A stretch of DNA of 39,374 nucleotides from Prolixibacteraceae bacterium (GCA_027858145.1 JAQIDF010000218.1:1-39374); one strand, 5' to 3'; positions 1-10,532 are shown, numbered from the stretch's first letter. Numbers and translations: made by a program. Notes: a model not told the origin generated them from the letters alone.

Positions 1-258
1 GAGCAACAAAACGTTAAGCTCGAAACCCGTCGAAAGGGTAATAAATGGTTTATAAAACCAGTTCTTACCCTCGATAAAAAGCTTTTTAAATACCCTTTAA
101 CCATGGTTTTACAGAAAAATGGAATCCGGAAACTTTCGGTTAAGCAAGGTCGAAAAAAACTGGCAGTGGAAATTCTTCCCGACAAAGCTATGTTCGATTT
201 TGACCCAAATGGAGGGAAAATAATAATTACTACAACTGTGGGATCATTCGAACGCTGA
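1..258 (+). CDS. 3' end of an unrecognised gene (partial)
   Basis: The frame is open from base 1 to a TGA at 256-258, giving 85 residues of a C-terminus. I do not recognise the family. The residues alternate short hydrophobic stretches with Lys-rich turns (for example KLSVKQGRKKLAVEILPDKA and a final GGKIIIT), which looks like a terminal beta-sandwich of a secreted enzyme. This is inference only. The gene lies on the same strand as the GH78 that follows and could belong to the same locus. Its last ~130 bp (from about 103) recur in degraded form at 10557-10690, so a paralogue once lay there. The start and catalytic part are outside the window. Confidence 0.6.
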   Translation, partial: EQQNVKLETRRKGNKWFIKPVLTLDKKLFKYPLTMVLQKNGIRKLSVKQGRKKLAVEILPDKAMFDFDPNGGKIIITTTVGSFER

Positions 259-375
259 TGTAAGAAGAAAAGTAAGGCGAAATTATATTCTGTTGCGCTC
301 TTAAACAATGTAAAAATTAAATTAGAAACAAATATTAGTGAAAGTACAAAAGGCCGAACTAGTTTTTGGACCTCC

Positions 376-3246
376 ATGGTGCAAAAAAACGATATGATAA
401 AACCCTTAATTGAAACAACTGGAATCTTTTCAATTATAAGGCTGATTGGGCGTTTTTTCAATAATGCTTATTTCGGCTGGCTACGCTGTTGCTGTATAAC
501 TATGCTTTGTTTCTATTGTGTAACAGCATTCGCAGGTTCACCACAGGCTCCGAGCAATACGAAAATCATAGACAACTTTTCCTCCTTAGGTATCGACCAG
601 TCGCAGCCCAGGTTTGCATGGATATTACATGATAAAGAACGCGGGCAAATTCAAACAGCCTACCAGGTAATGGTGGTGACAAAGACAGACAATTTCGAAA
701 ATTCGAATAACGTGGTTTGGAATAGCGGTAAGCAGCTTTCAAATGAACAGTATGGTATTGTTTATAGCGGCAAACCCTTGCTTTCAACTACCCAATACTG
801 GTGGAAAGTGAGAACATGGAATAAAGACAGTGTGGCATCGCCCTGGAGTACTCCCGTTAGTTTTGTAACCGGCTTTTTGCGTCCGGGTGATTGGGCCGCA
901 AACACACAATGGATTCGTCTTCCGAAAGCTGTAAGTAAAGAAGTTAATCCCTTGCCGATGTTCAGAAAGGAATTTACGGTAAGTAAAAAGGTGAGCAGTG
1001 CCTGGCTGTATATCAGCGGACTGGGTCAGTTTAACAGTTTCCTCAATGGCGCGAAAATCGGTGACAACGTGATTGATCCAGCCTGGACAGACTATAGTAA
1101 AACGGTGAATTATGTGACTTTTGACCTGACCTCAAAACTCAGGACAGGAAAAAATGCGATAGGTGTAATGTTAGGCAATGGTTTATTCGCACGTAAAGCC
1201 ATGCGTGATTTCGGCCCTTTGGTCATGATTGCTCAGCTCCATATTAACTTCGCCGACGGTACATCAACCGACATTGTTTCAGATAACACCTGGAAAGTAA
1301 GGGAGAGCCCTTATACGTTAACTGCCTTCAACGCCACGGAGCACTATGATGCCCGATTGGCGGTAGAGGGCTGGGATTCACCGGGGCTTGACGATCGGGA
1401 ATGGAAGAATGCGGTGGTCGCTAAAGCTCCTGAGGGGAAGCTTATCGCTCAAAGTTCACCTCCTGTTACCGCCCGCAAAACGTTTGAACCCGTTAAGATA
1501 AGTTCGCCGGCTCCAGGGATTTTAGTTTACGACTTCGGCCAGAATATGAGCGGAACATTCGATGTTGTTTTGCGCGGGCAGCGGGGAGCTATGGTCACCA
1601 TCTTTCCCGGTGAAGCGACCACCGCCGATGGACGCATTATTCAGGGTCGCACATCCGGCTGTTTATATACATTGAACGGTAAGGGAGACGAGCATTGGCG
1701 ACTAAGTTTTTCAAGCATCGGCTTTAGATACCTTGAATTCAGAGACGTGGCTACCAAAACCTCAGCAAGCACCCTGCCAGTGGTAGGTAAGGTTAACGCG
1801 CAATTTGTGTATACCGCCTCCCGTGAAACCGGCTCATTCCGTGCATCAGACCAGCGTTATAACCAGATTTTTGACATGGTGTTAAACGGTCTGCGGAGTA
1901 ATATGATTAGCATTCATACCGACGGACCGAATTATGAAAGGCTTGGATGGCAGGAGGTAGTGCATACGCTTTTCCCCGGCTCATCCTATTATTTTGATCT
2001 TCATAACCTGTACTCAAAAATTGTAGAGGATGTAAAAAGCGCGCAGCGTGTGTCAGGCTTGAGTCCGAGTATTGCACCCAATTACTGGTCAACAGAAAAT
2101 ACACCATCCCGCGGTGTTTTTGATGATTCACCCGCATGGGGCGCATCGATGATCGCATTGCCGTGGCAGCTATACCAGGTTTACGGTGACAGCAGTGTTT
2201 TAAGGAATGCTCTGCCTAATATGAAAAAATACCTGGCCTATCTGAAAACGAAAGAAACTCCGGCAGGTGTGGTCAGTTATGGACTGGGCGACTGGATGGC
2301 TCCTGGGGGTACTTCAGTACCCAATGTAGAAGGAGCTATATACGTGATGGATACTAAAATTATGCATGAGGCAACGAAACTGTTTAAGACACAGGACGCT
2401 AGTTATTTTAAGGATGAATATGAGCGTGTCAGGGCGGCTTATAACCTTAAATATTATGATCAGGATAAGAAAACGTATCTTCCTGCCTCTCAGGCTAATT
2501 TGTCTATGCCTTTAGCCTTCGGAATCGTGCCGGAGGCTGACCGCAAGGCCGTTATGGAGCAGCTGGTGAAAGTTATAGGGAATCCTGTAGCAATAGTTGA
2601 TTCATCGAGGTGGGGTGCAAAGCCCGGACAATTCGGACCTGTTTTACCTGATCATATTACCACAGGGGACATCGGGACAACTTACCTTTGGCGGTCACTG
2701 GGAGATGCCGGACAAGCGGATCTGGTTCAGAAGATGATCATGCAGGAGGAGAGGCCAAGTTACTGGAGTATGATTAAATATGGATTCACCACCCTTCCGG
2801 AGAATTGGAACTATCCCAAAACGCGCAGTAACAATCATGATATGTACGCAGGTATTTTTGAATGGTTTTTCAGGTCGCTGGGCGGTATCTCCGCAATAAA
2901 GCCGGGTTTTGAAGAAATCTCTTTAAAACCTGAATTTCCGGTAGGACTTGAAAGTGTCTCTACCTCTGCAGGGTCAGTGAGGGGACTGATACGCTCGTCA
3001 TGGACGAATGAAAATGGCCAGGTTAATTGGAAAGTTACAATCCCTGTCAACTCCACAGCAAGCGTTTACATACCATATAGTACCGATAGAACGATAGCAG
3101 AGGGTGGAAAAAGAATTTGGGTAAACGGTAGCGCTTCTGGAAGTGTACCTGGACTGAAATTGAAAGGAGTAGAGATCGATGCCGATTCGGGAAATAAATA
3201 TGTAGTTTGGACGGTGGGCTCCGGTGACTATGAATTTAAATGGTAG
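376..3246 (+). CDS. GH78 alpha-L-rhamnosidase, secreted
   Basis: Predicted to release terminal alpha-L-rhamnose from plant glycans in the periplasm or at the cell surface. 956 residues, normal for the family. A long N-terminal region ends in a hydrophobic stretch (about residues 38-53) that looks like a signal peptide. The start is uncertain, because Met7 (394) is equally possible and no ribosome binding site decides it. Domains in order: fibronectin-like rhamnosidase domain (about 57-165), jelly-roll N domain (about 195-370), (alpha/alpha)6 barrel (about 480-840), and C-terminal beta domain. The barrel carries TDGPNYERLGW with candidate general acid Glu521, and TTLPENW with candidate base Glu809; these correspond to the two family catalytic glutamates. 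First gene of a + run with an esterase, a GH2 and a second GH78. Its GC content is visibly higher than that of the second GH78. Assignment to family is firm; the exact linkage is unknown. Confidence 0.93.
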   Translation: MVQKNDMIKPLIETTGIFSIIRLIGRFFNNAYFGWLRCCCITMLCFYCVTAFAGSPQAPSNTKIIDNFSSLGIDQSQPRFAWILHDKERGQIQTAYQVMVVTKTDNFENSNNVVWNSGKQLSNEQYGIVYSGKPLLSTTQYWWKVRTWNKDSVASPWSTPVSFVTGFLRPGDWAANTQWIRLPKAVSKEVNPLPMFRKEFTVSKKVSSAWLYISGLGQFNSFLNGAKIGDNVIDPAWTDYSKTVNYVTFDLTSKLRTGKNAIGVMLGNGLFARKAMRDFGPLVMIAQLHINFADGTSTDIVSDNTWKVRESPYTLTAFNATEHYDARLAVEGWDSPGLDDREWKNAVVAKAPEGKLIAQSSPPVTARKTFEPVKISSPAPGILVYDFGQNMSGTFDVVLRGQRGAMVTIFPGEATTADGRIIQGRTSGCLYTLNGKGDEHWRLSFSSIGFRYLEFRDVATKTSASTLPVVGKVNAQFVYTASRETGSFRASDQRYNQIFDMVLNGLRSNMISIHTDGPNYERLGWQEVVHTLFPGSSYYFDLHNLYSKIVEDVKSAQRVSGLSPSIAPNYWSTENTPSRGVFDDSPAWGASMIALPWQLYQVYGDSSVLRNALPNMKKYLAYLKTKETPAGVVSYGLGDWMAPGGTSVPNVEGAIYVMDTKIMHEATKLFKTQDASYFKDEYERVRAAYNLKYYDQDKKTYLPASQANLSMPLAFGIVPEADRKAVMEQLVKVIGNPVAIVDSSRWGAKPGQFGPVLPDHITTGDIGTTYLWRSLGDAGQADLVQKMIMQEERPSYWSMIKYGFTTLPENWNYPKTRSNNHDMYAGIFEWFFRSLGGISAIKPGFEEISLKPEFPVGLESVSTSAGSVRGLIRSSWTNENGQVNWKVTIPVNSTASVYIPYSTDRTIAEGGKRIWVNGSASGSVPGLKLKGVEIDADSGNKYVVWTVGSGDYEFKW

Positions 3247-3379
3247 TCTGCTGGTAGGAACCCAGATTTTCAAAAGGTTAATAACAATACTCATTTTACC
3301 TTTCCATTTTGCGCTTGAGCCTTACATGTTTGGTTTAAAAACAGTACTTTGATTAAGTTTAACTATTACCAATACAATT

Positions 3380-4672
3380 ATGACTAGGATTTTATTCGTT
3401 AAAAACAAGTGGAAGTGCATGATGTTTATGTTGCTTGTTCCGGTATTTGCTAATGCATCTGTTCGTTATGAAGAGCCGTCAAGCAAACACGTTTCAATTG
3501 AACACAGTGGTTCAGCAAATCATAAAAACTGGAATTCCGTACCGGATAGCCTTGCGAAGTTTAGTCTGGTCAGCAGTTCTCATAAGGGTGTTGCTGCAGA
3601 TTATACAAAACCCTTGCAACTTACTTTTAATCAGGATGTTGATGAAAATAAGCTTAAAGACATTATTATTACCGAGGGTGGAGCAAATCGCGAGCCTATA
3701 GGTGCCGATACCAAAATACTTTCTGGTAAGTGGGTACTGTCAAGCACTCCCAGAATGATTATTTTCAATCCAGCCCAAAAATTCAAGCCTGGAATGTTTG
3801 TCTCGTTAACTATTCCTGAAACGTTTAAAAGTTTGGCAGGGGTGAGTTTTACGGGAGGGAAAGATCTGATCAGCTTCATCATGGATAATGGGGAGAAGAA
3901 GGGGCAACGTACAACCAAAATAGACACCTTAAAAGTAGTGGATAATAACCTCATTCCATTAATGATCAGTGTGCCTAATACTGCAGAGAAGCATCCGGTT
4001 ATGATATTTGTACACGGTGGTGGCTGGTCGGGAGGTACACCAGCCTTGTCATCTGCTTCATTGCCTGTTGGACATACTGCAAGTTATCTTTGCGATAAAT
4101 TAGGTGTAGCGGTGGTTGGCGTTGGCTATAGATGCATTGGTTCCAATGGCAGCTTTGCCAAGGCCAAGGCCGATATAGAAGACGCGGTAAAATACGTTAA
4201 AGAACATGCGGCTGAGTATAATCTAGACCTTAGCAGACTGGGTATTTGCGGCGAATCTGCTGGTGCTCCGCTATCCGCCATTATTGCCCAGCAGGATAAG
4301 GACATCAAATATTACATTGGATGGAACGGTATTTACGATTTTGTAAATGATAGTGATGGGAAGTTTGGTCAGGGGAATGGTTACGGACAGGAGGATCCAT
4401 CTGCCGAGGCAAATTCAGCGTTATTTCACATTCGGCGACCGTCACCTCCAATAACACTGTTGATACACGGAACGAATGACTCGACAATTAATTATCGTCA
4501 AAGTGTCGTGTTTGACCAGGCTATTAAAGACGCGGGTGGATATTCTAAACTTATCCTGTTCGAAGGCCAGCCACATTGGTCTTATTATGCTCCGGGCGGA
4601 AAATATGAACTGTCAACCCTGTACCAGATCAAAGACTTTTTAATAAATAAGATGGCTTTAAAGGTGAAATAG
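3380..4672 (+). CDS. Secreted alpha/beta-hydrolase esterase with N-terminal Ig-like domain
   Basis: Likely a carbohydrate esterase of the BD-FAE/acetyl-esterase type that removes acyl groups from plant glycans. 430 residues with a signal peptide (about 1-27). Residues about 55-170 look like an SbsA-type (Big_5) Ig-like domain, with the LTFNQDVD and MIIFNPAQKFKPG strands typical of that fold. The catalytic domain follows: oxyanion motif HGGGW, nucleophile elbow GESAG (Ser293), acid in HGTND (Asp367) and base in QPHWSYY (His399), so the triad is complete. It sits 133 bp after the GH78 and 102 bp before a GH2 on the same strand, which suggests co-transcription and joint action on one substrate. 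Which acyl group is removed cannot be read from the sequence. Confidence 0.85.
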   Translation: MTRILFVKNKWKCMMFMLLVPVFANASVRYEEPSSKHVSIEHSGSANHKNWNSVPDSLAKFSLVSSSHKGVAADYTKPLQLTFNQDVDENKLKDIIITEGGANREPIGADTKILSGKWVLSSTPRMIIFNPAQKFKPGMFVSLTIPETFKSLAGVSFTGGKDLISFIMDNGEKKGQRTTKIDTLKVVDNNLIPLMISVPNTAEKHPVMIFVHGGGWSGGTPALSSASLPVGHTASYLCDKLGVAVVGVGYRCIGSNGSFAKAKADIEDAVKYVKEHAAEYNLDLSRLGICGESAGAPLSAIIAQQDKDIKYYIGWNGIYDFVNDSDGKFGQGNGYGQEDPSAEANSALFHIRRPSPPITLLIHGTNDSTINYRQSVVFDQAIKDAGGYSKLILFEGQPHWSYYAPGGKYELSTLYQIKDFLINKMALKVK

Positions 4673-4774
4673 CTGTGGCTATGCTTCATTCAGTACATGA
4701 ACGTAAGTGCCAATTTTCCTATTCAAGATTCAAATAATAGGTCTAAACGCCTATGATTAAAAAACTTTAAATTA

Positions 4775-7162
4775 ATGATTAAAACGAACAGAATGAAATT
4801 TATCTACACCACTATTTTTCTGGTAATATCTGTTCTGTGCCAGGCACAGAACCAAAGGGAGAAAAAAAATTTTGATTTCGACTGGAGGTTTTCACTTGTC
4901 GATACCACTGAGGCGGTCAATCCTACCTTTGATGACAGCAATTGGCAAGAAATTCAATTGCCTCATGACTGGAGTATCAAACAACTAGCATCAAAGGAAA
5001 ATTCCGGAAAAGGATGGATGGGAGGTGCAATGGGTTATTTGCCGGGAGGTATTGGATGGTACCGTAAAAACTTTACCATCCCCGAAACTTATGAAAACAA
5101 AAAGCTAACCATTCAATTTGATGGTGTATATCATCAAAGCGATGTGTACATTAATGGGAAGCATTTAGGGTTTCACCCATACGGTTATACAACATTCGAA
5201 TATGACCTGACTCCGTACTTAAACTATGGCGGAAAGAATACAATTGCCGTGAGAGTAGATCATAGTAAAATTCCTTCCTCGCGTTGGTATTCAGGTTCTG
5301 GAATTTACAGACATATTTGGCTGAAAGTTACAAATCAGGTACATGTAGCTACATGGGGAACATACATCACGACTCCGGAGATTTCGGAAAAGGAAGCAAA
5401 AGTCAACATAGCTACCACCATTAATAATGACACTCAAAATCCGGTAGAAGTTTCAGTACAAAACCAGATTGTTGACAAACAAGGAAAGAGAATTGCTCTG
5501 GAGAAGTCAGTACTTCAGGTTGGCAAATCGGAGCAGAAAATGCTGCCGCAATCCTTAAGTCTCCTGAAACCTCAGCTTTGGTCACTCGAAAAACCTTACC
5601 TGTACACGATGGAAACAACAGTGAAAGTAAATGGTAAAGAGGTTGACCGATATACTTCACCATTTGGTGTTAGAGAAATCAGGTTCGATGCAAATAAAGG
5701 ATTTTTCCTCAATGGAAAGAATATCAAAATGAAGGGCATGAACCTTCACCCGGATGCCGGGTCTCTGGGTACTGCAGTCCCCGACAGGTCTTATTTGCGG
5801 AGGCTTCAAATACTCAAGGAGTATGGCACCAATGCCATTCGCTGTTCACACAATCCTCCCACCTCGGAGTTTTTAGATATGTGCGACAGCTTGGGTTTTT
5901 TGGTTATTGATGAAGCATTTGATAAATGGAAAGGCATGTATTATGGGAAGTATTTTGATGAATGTTGGCAGCGGGATATTAACGCCATGGTACTCCGGGA
6001 TCGCAATCATCCTTCGATTGTACTATGGAGTATCGGAAATGAAACAGGTGAGCAACATGATAAAACCGAAGAAGGGGGTAAACGTGCCCTTATGCTGAGG
6101 GATTATGTCCATGAACTGGATCCCACCCGGTTGGTGACCGCTGCACTTCAACCCGATAAATCGAGAAGGTACAACTCAAACGGATTTGCGCAGGCGCTCG
6201 ACGTGGTTGGGTACAACTATCAGGAACCCTGGCTGAAAGATGAGCATAAAAAATATCCGGACCGCATCATGTACGTATCCGAGGCTTACCCGTATTACCG
6301 GGGAAAAGGCCCTGAATACAAAGCGTTTTACCCGGTAAACCCGTGGTACGACGTAGCCGATAACGATTTTGTTTTCGGCCAGTTTATTTGGGCAGGTGTG
6401 GATTATTTGGGCGAAAGCAGCGGGTGGCCTAGCGTAGGATGGGTTACCTCCCCCTTTGATGTCTGCATGTTTGAAAAGCCATCTGCGGCATTTCACCGGT
6501 CAGTCTGGAATGATAAACCAATGGTCAGAATCGCTGTAGTAGATCAATCATTGAATATTGATCCCGGTAAACCTCATTGGAGCTGGCCATTTCTGGCAGA
6601 TCATTGGACTTTTCCACAGTATGAAGGGCATGTTATCCATGTACAAACCACGACGAATTGCGACAGCGTAACCTTGGTGTTGAATAATAATACTTTAGGG
6701 ACCAACAAAACCTCTGAATTCCCAAACAATACGATTGATTGGTATGTACCTTATGAAAAAGGCAGTATTGTTGCAAAGGGATATAAGGGTGGTCAGGAAG
6801 TGGCAACCTATGAATTAAAAACAGCCGGCAAACCTGCACAAATTCTCCTGACGTCAGATCGCCAACAGATTATTGCCGATGGCCAGGATTTGTCGCATAT
6901 TACTATTAAACTTTCGGATGAACAGGGCACGGTGGTTCCAAATGCTGATCAGGAAATTATGGTAGAGGTAGTTGGCAATGGCAGATTGCTAGTCCTGGAT
7001 AATGGAGATCTTAGGCGAAATTCCTTCACCGGAAACTCAATCTCAACGTATTTTGGAAAAGCGCTACTTACGGTTCAATCAAGTTGTTCTGCGGGGAATA
7101 TAAAAGTAATGGTAAAATCCAAAGGGTTTCCTGATTCGATCTTACAGATCACAACTGAATAG
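4775..7162 (+). CDS. GH2 beta-galactosidase-like glycosidase, secreted
   Basis: Exo-acting retaining glycosidase, most like the Bacteroidota beta-galactosidases of GH2. 795 residues from 4775; the ATG at 4793 (Met7) gives a cleaner signal peptide (MKFIYTTIFLVISVLCQAQ) and may be the true start. Domains: sugar-binding jelly roll (about 35-190, with LPHDW and GIGWYRK), Ig-like domain (to about 300), and TIM barrel (about 305-590) with acid/base Glu423 in WSIGNE and nucleophile Glu503 in YVSEAYPYY. A DUF4982-type domain (HW..P..EGHVIHV, about 610-680) and a C-terminal Ig-like domain of the GH2 C5 type follow. All catalytic residues are present. It lies between the esterase and the second GH78, consistent with removing beta-linked galactose (or a similar sugar) from the same glycan. 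Beta-mannosidase or another GH2 specificity is not excluded. Confidence 0.9.
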   Translation: MIKTNRMKFIYTTIFLVISVLCQAQNQREKKNFDFDWRFSLVDTTEAVNPTFDDSNWQEIQLPHDWSIKQLASKENSGKGWMGGAMGYLPGGIGWYRKNFTIPETYENKKLTIQFDGVYHQSDVYINGKHLGFHPYGYTTFEYDLTPYLNYGGKNTIAVRVDHSKIPSSRWYSGSGIYRHIWLKVTNQVHVATWGTYITTPEISEKEAKVNIATTINNDTQNPVEVSVQNQIVDKQGKRIALEKSVLQVGKSEQKMLPQSLSLLKPQLWSLEKPYLYTMETTVKVNGKEVDRYTSPFGVREIRFDANKGFFLNGKNIKMKGMNLHPDAGSLGTAVPDRSYLRRLQILKEYGTNAIRCSHNPPTSEFLDMCDSLGFLVIDEAFDKWKGMYYGKYFDECWQRDINAMVLRDRNHPSIVLWSIGNETGEQHDKTEEGGKRALMLRDYVHELDPTRLVTAALQPDKSRRYNSNGFAQALDVVGYNYQEPWLKDEHKKYPDRIMYVSEAYPYYRGKGPEYKAFYPVNPWYDVADNDFVFGQFIWAGVDYLGESSGWPSVGWVTSPFDVCMFEKPSAAFHRSVWNDKPMVRIAVVDQSLNIDPGKPHWSWPFLADHWTFPQYEGHVIHVQTTTNCDSVTLVLNNNTLGTNKTSEFPNNTIDWYVPYEKGSIVAKGYKGGQEVATYELKTAGKPAQILLTSDRQQIIADGQDLSHITIKLSDEQGTVVPNADQEIMVEVVGNGRLLVLDNGDLRRNSFTGNSISTYFGKALLTVQSSCSAGNIKVMVKSKGFPDSILQITTE

Positions 7163-7286
7163 AAATTAAATTTTATGATCTAACTAAAGGAGTAGAGAAA
7201 GTTTAATTAATATATGAGAAATAAATATTTTGAAGGTTATTTTATTGATTTCCGATATAAAAACAATCAACATCAATAATTTACGT

Positions 7287-10200
7287 ATGAAACACGCCTT
7301 GCTAGCTAATTTATTTTTGATTTTCTTTTGGAATGGAATCTCAATTTTTGCAGCCGTTCCCGAATCTCCTTCTAATTGTCGTATACAGGATTATTATTCA
7401 TCCTTAGGTATAGACACAAAAACGCCACGTTTCAGTTGGGTTATTAACGACAATGACCGTGGAGAAAAACAAACAGCCTACGAAATACTCGTAGCATCGG
7501 GAGAAGTAACTATCGACAGCAACCAAGGCGATTTGTGGAGTACAGGAAAAATTGGATCAGACAGCCAATACGGAATTGAATATAATGGACAGGCATTAAA
7601 AAGTACCACTAAATATTGGTGGAAAGTCCGCACTTGGGACAAAGACGGCAACGTTTCGCCTTGGAGTGCTAAAAACAGTTTTGTAACCGGGTTCTTAAAT
7701 GCTACCGATAAAGCCCCGAATGCTTATTGGATTTGTGCCCCCCAACAACGTGCAGGTTTGGCTTATGCTAATTGGATTTGGGACGATGTTCAATCGAAAA
7801 CAAACGATTTTAAGTCGATACTTGAAATACCGGAGGGAAAAACAATTGTTAGCGCTAAAGCCAGCATTACTGCCGATAGCACTTTTACATTCACTGTAAA
7901 TGATAAACTAGTTGCACAGGGTAATGACTTTACAACTATAACTGACATTGATTTGGCGTCTGTCCTTCATAGCGGATCAAACGTCCTGTTAATACATGCC
8001 CAAAAAGCCAGGTCGAATAAAAAGAAAGGCGGCGCAATTGTCCGTATTGAAGTACGGTTAAACAGTGGCGAGTTAATTCTTTGTTTAACTGATGACAGAG
8101 CATGGACTGTGGCCGGCGATAATGGTACATGGAAACCGGCAACTATTGTTGCTACTTTTGGCAGCGAACCCTGGTTGCCCCGGTTGTTTAAAAACATTAC
8201 TGTAAACGATCACCCTCCATATCTACGCAAAGTATTTCATGTCGATAAAAAAGTAAAAGAGGCTTATCTTTTCATTTCAGGTTTAGGCGTATTCGAAGCC
8301 TCTTTAAATGGGAAAAAAATTGGCAACCAGATAATCCCACCGGCATGGACTGACTATGATAAATCAGTAAACTACGTGACTTTCGATGTAAAAAATATGT
8401 TATTATCTGGCGCCAATGCGCTAGGTGTATTGCTTGGTAACGGTTGGTTCGATTATCAAAACAAAACGCTCATCAAACGGCATGGAATGGGAGAAAGTGT
8501 TCCCCGTATCAGGCAATACGGGATTATGCGATTATTCTCGCAACTCAATATTCAATATGAAGATGGATCAACAGAAATAATTGTATCTGACCCATCTTGG
8601 AAAACCAGCGAAAGTCCTTATACCATGGCTCATGTTTATGGTTCGGAACAATACGATGCCCGTTTGGAGCAACTTGGGTGGAATACCCTATTATTTTCGG
8701 ACAACAACTGGAAGCAGGCCGAGAAAATTGAAGCTCCCTTCGGTAATTTTGAAGCGCAAAAAGTGCCACCTGTTATTGAACGTGCTGTATATAAAACTAT
8801 TAAGCACACTACTCCGGCTCCTGATGTACAGGTATTTGATATAGGACAAAACATTAACGGTCAACACGAAATTAAGGTAAGTGGCCCGGCAGGGGCTGTA
8901 TTGACCATAGTGCCAGCCGAAGTACTTGATAATGGCAGGGCTCGCTCAATTAAATCTGATTTCGCAACTTATTCAACCTACACGTTGAAAGGGAATGGTA
9001 TCGAAACATGGAGGTTAACATTATCCACGGCAGGTTTTCGGTATATAGAAATTCAAGGGGCTACTAACGATAGTACCCGAAAAGACATACCTTTTATTCA
9101 CGATGTGAAAGGCTATTTTACGTATACTGCTGCCGATGAGGTCGGATCGTTCTATGCGTCCGACAAGCGGTACAATCAAATATACGATCTTGCACTTAAA
9201 ACGCTTCAAAGTAATCTGGTAACCATACATACTGATTGCCCGACTTATGAAAAACTTGGTTGGCAGGAAGTATTACCCACTACAGCTCCTTCATACGGTT
9301 ATTTGTTTAATACACAAGCGTTGTGGAATGGTTTGTCACAAAACCTTCGCGAAGCCCAACGAAACAATGGGCTTGTTCCCAATATAGTTCCCGTTTATAC
9401 CGCTGGAAGAGGCGATTACGATGATTCCCCGGCTTGGGGTGTTGCCATGTTTGCACTTCCGTGGTTGCAATATTGGACGTATGGCGACCAGAAAGTTTTA
9501 GAAGACAACTACCATGCTATGAGAAATTACCTCAACTATTTGAAAACAAGAGAAGATAAAGGAGGTGTTTTAGGTTATGGCTTAGGTGATTGGATGGCTC
9601 CGGCAGGTACTCAAAAAGCAAATGTGGAAGGTTCGATTTACGTTTGGGATGTAAAATTGATGAGAAACATTGCCGAAGTTTTAAAGCAAACAGACGATTA
9701 TGTATTTTTCTCTAAAGAGTTTACAAGGGTTAAAGATGCTTATAACAAAGCATTTTTAGATACAGTAAAGGGACAATACAAACCCAATGTTCAGGTTAAT
9801 CAAACTTTGCCACTTGCCTTCGGAATTGTTCCTGATAATAACATACAATCCGTTTCTAAAGCTTTGAGAGAAGTAATAGCAAAACCCGACGGCAAAATTG
9901 GTGTTAATGGAAATTTCGGCCCTGTGTTACCAAATCATTTAACTGTTGGCGACATAGGGGCTACCTATTTGTTTCGGGTCTTGGGCGATATGGGACATTC
10001 TGACCTTGTAGATACCATAATGATGCAACCCGATTATCCGAGTTTCTACAATTTTATAAAGCTGGGGCTTACTACAATTCCCGAAAACTGGCGGTTCGAC
10101 AAGTCACGGTCAATGAACCACGATATGTATGCAGGAATATTGGAATGGTATTATCGATCCGTAGCCGGCATCTCAAATATCGAACCGGGTTATAAGAGAA

Positions 10201-10493
10201 TTCAGATAAAACCGGCATTTAACTTAGATTTAAGCGAAGTCAAATGCTCTTATAAATCTGTCAGGGGAACAATCTCATCAAATTGGAAAAAAGAAGGTGA
10301 AAAAATAATTTTGGATATAAAAATCCCCGTAAATACAACTGCTGAAGTATATATTCCAGCTAAAAAAGCCGAATCAATAACTGAAAACGGTAACCCTCTG
10401 ACAAAAATTAACGGCACGAAATTTTTACGCATTGAAAACGGGAATGCCATTTATGAACTGGGATCTGGTTCGTACAATTTTACTATTTTCTAA
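7287..10493 (+). CDS. GH78 alpha-L-rhamnosidase with extra inserted beta domain
   Basis: Second rhamnosidase of the run. The frame opens at 7230, but the ATG at 7287 is preferred because it begins directly with a signal peptide (MKHALLANLFLIFFWNGISI...), giving 1068 residues. The order matches the first GH78, with an additional segment of about 130 residues after the fibronectin-like part (DNA about 7710-8200) that looks like an extra jelly-roll module of the kind found in GH78 N-termini. This accounts for its greater length. The catalytic barrel holds HTDCPTYEKLGW with candidate acid Glu655, and TTIPENW with candidate base Glu933 (numbering from 7287). It is clearly related to the protein at 376-3246, but the DNA is more AT-rich, so a recent tandem duplication is unlikely. 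The two probably split work between different rhamnosyl linkages. Confidence 0.93.
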   Translation: MKHALLANLFLIFFWNGISIFAAVPESPSNCRIQDYYSSLGIDTKTPRFSWVINDNDRGEKQTAYEILVASGEVTIDSNQGDLWSTGKIGSDSQYGIEYNGQALKSTTKYWWKVRTWDKDGNVSPWSAKNSFVTGFLNATDKAPNAYWICAPQQRAGLAYANWIWDDVQSKTNDFKSILEIPEGKTIVSAKASITADSTFTFTVNDKLVAQGNDFTTITDIDLASVLHSGSNVLLIHAQKARSNKKKGGAIVRIEVRLNSGELILCLTDDRAWTVAGDNGTWKPATIVATFGSEPWLPRLFKNITVNDHPPYLRKVFHVDKKVKEAYLFISGLGVFEASLNGKKIGNQIIPPAWTDYDKSVNYVTFDVKNMLLSGANALGVLLGNGWFDYQNKTLIKRHGMGESVPRIRQYGIMRLFSQLNIQYEDGSTEIIVSDPSWKTSESPYTMAHVYGSEQYDARLEQLGWNTLLFSDNNWKQAEKIEAPFGNFEAQKVPPVIERAVYKTIKHTTPAPDVQVFDIGQNINGQHEIKVSGPAGAVLTIVPAEVLDNGRARSIKSDFATYSTYTLKGNGIETWRLTLSTAGFRYIEIQGATNDSTRKDIPFIHDVKGYFTYTAADEVGSFYASDKRYNQIYDLALKTLQSNLVTIHTDCPTYEKLGWQEVLPTTAPSYGYLFNTQALWNGLSQNLREAQRNNGLVPNIVPVYTAGRGDYDDSPAWGVAMFALPWLQYWTYGDQKVLEDNYHAMRNYLNYLKTREDKGGVLGYGLGDWMAPAGTQKANVEGSIYVWDVKLMRNIAEVLKQTDDYVFFSKEFTRVKDAYNKAFLDTVKGQYKPNVQVNQTLPLAFGIVPDNNIQSVSKALREVIAKPDGKIGVNGNFGPVLPNHLTVGDIGATYLFRVLGDMGHSDLVDTIMMQPDYPSFYNFIKLGLTTIPENWRFDKSRSMNHDMYAGILEWYYRSVAGISNIEPGYKRIQIKPAFNLDLSEVKCSYKSVRGTISSNWKKEGEKIILDIKIPVNTTAEVYIPAKKAESITENGNPLTKINGTKFLRIENGNAIYELGSGSYNFTIF

Positions 10494-10501
10494 GATGGCA
10501 A

Positions 10502-10532
10502 TTGCGTTAATGAGACGAATGAAGTACATTTG
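10502..10532 (+). promoter_or_regulatory. Candidate Bacteroidota promoter (-33/-7)
   Basis: TACATTTG at 10525-10532 matches the Bacteroidota -7 consensus TAnnTTTG exactly, and a TTG at 10502-10504 lies 20 bp upstream where the -33 element is expected. It would read through the gene-tail remnant into the SGNH esterase at 10693, leaving an untranslated leader of about 150 nt. This is a sequence match only. Confidence 0.4.

Noticed and set aside
4735..4755. Small inverted repeat TAGG...CCTA before the GH2 gene
   Set aside because: Stem too short and no U-tract; not reported as a terminator.
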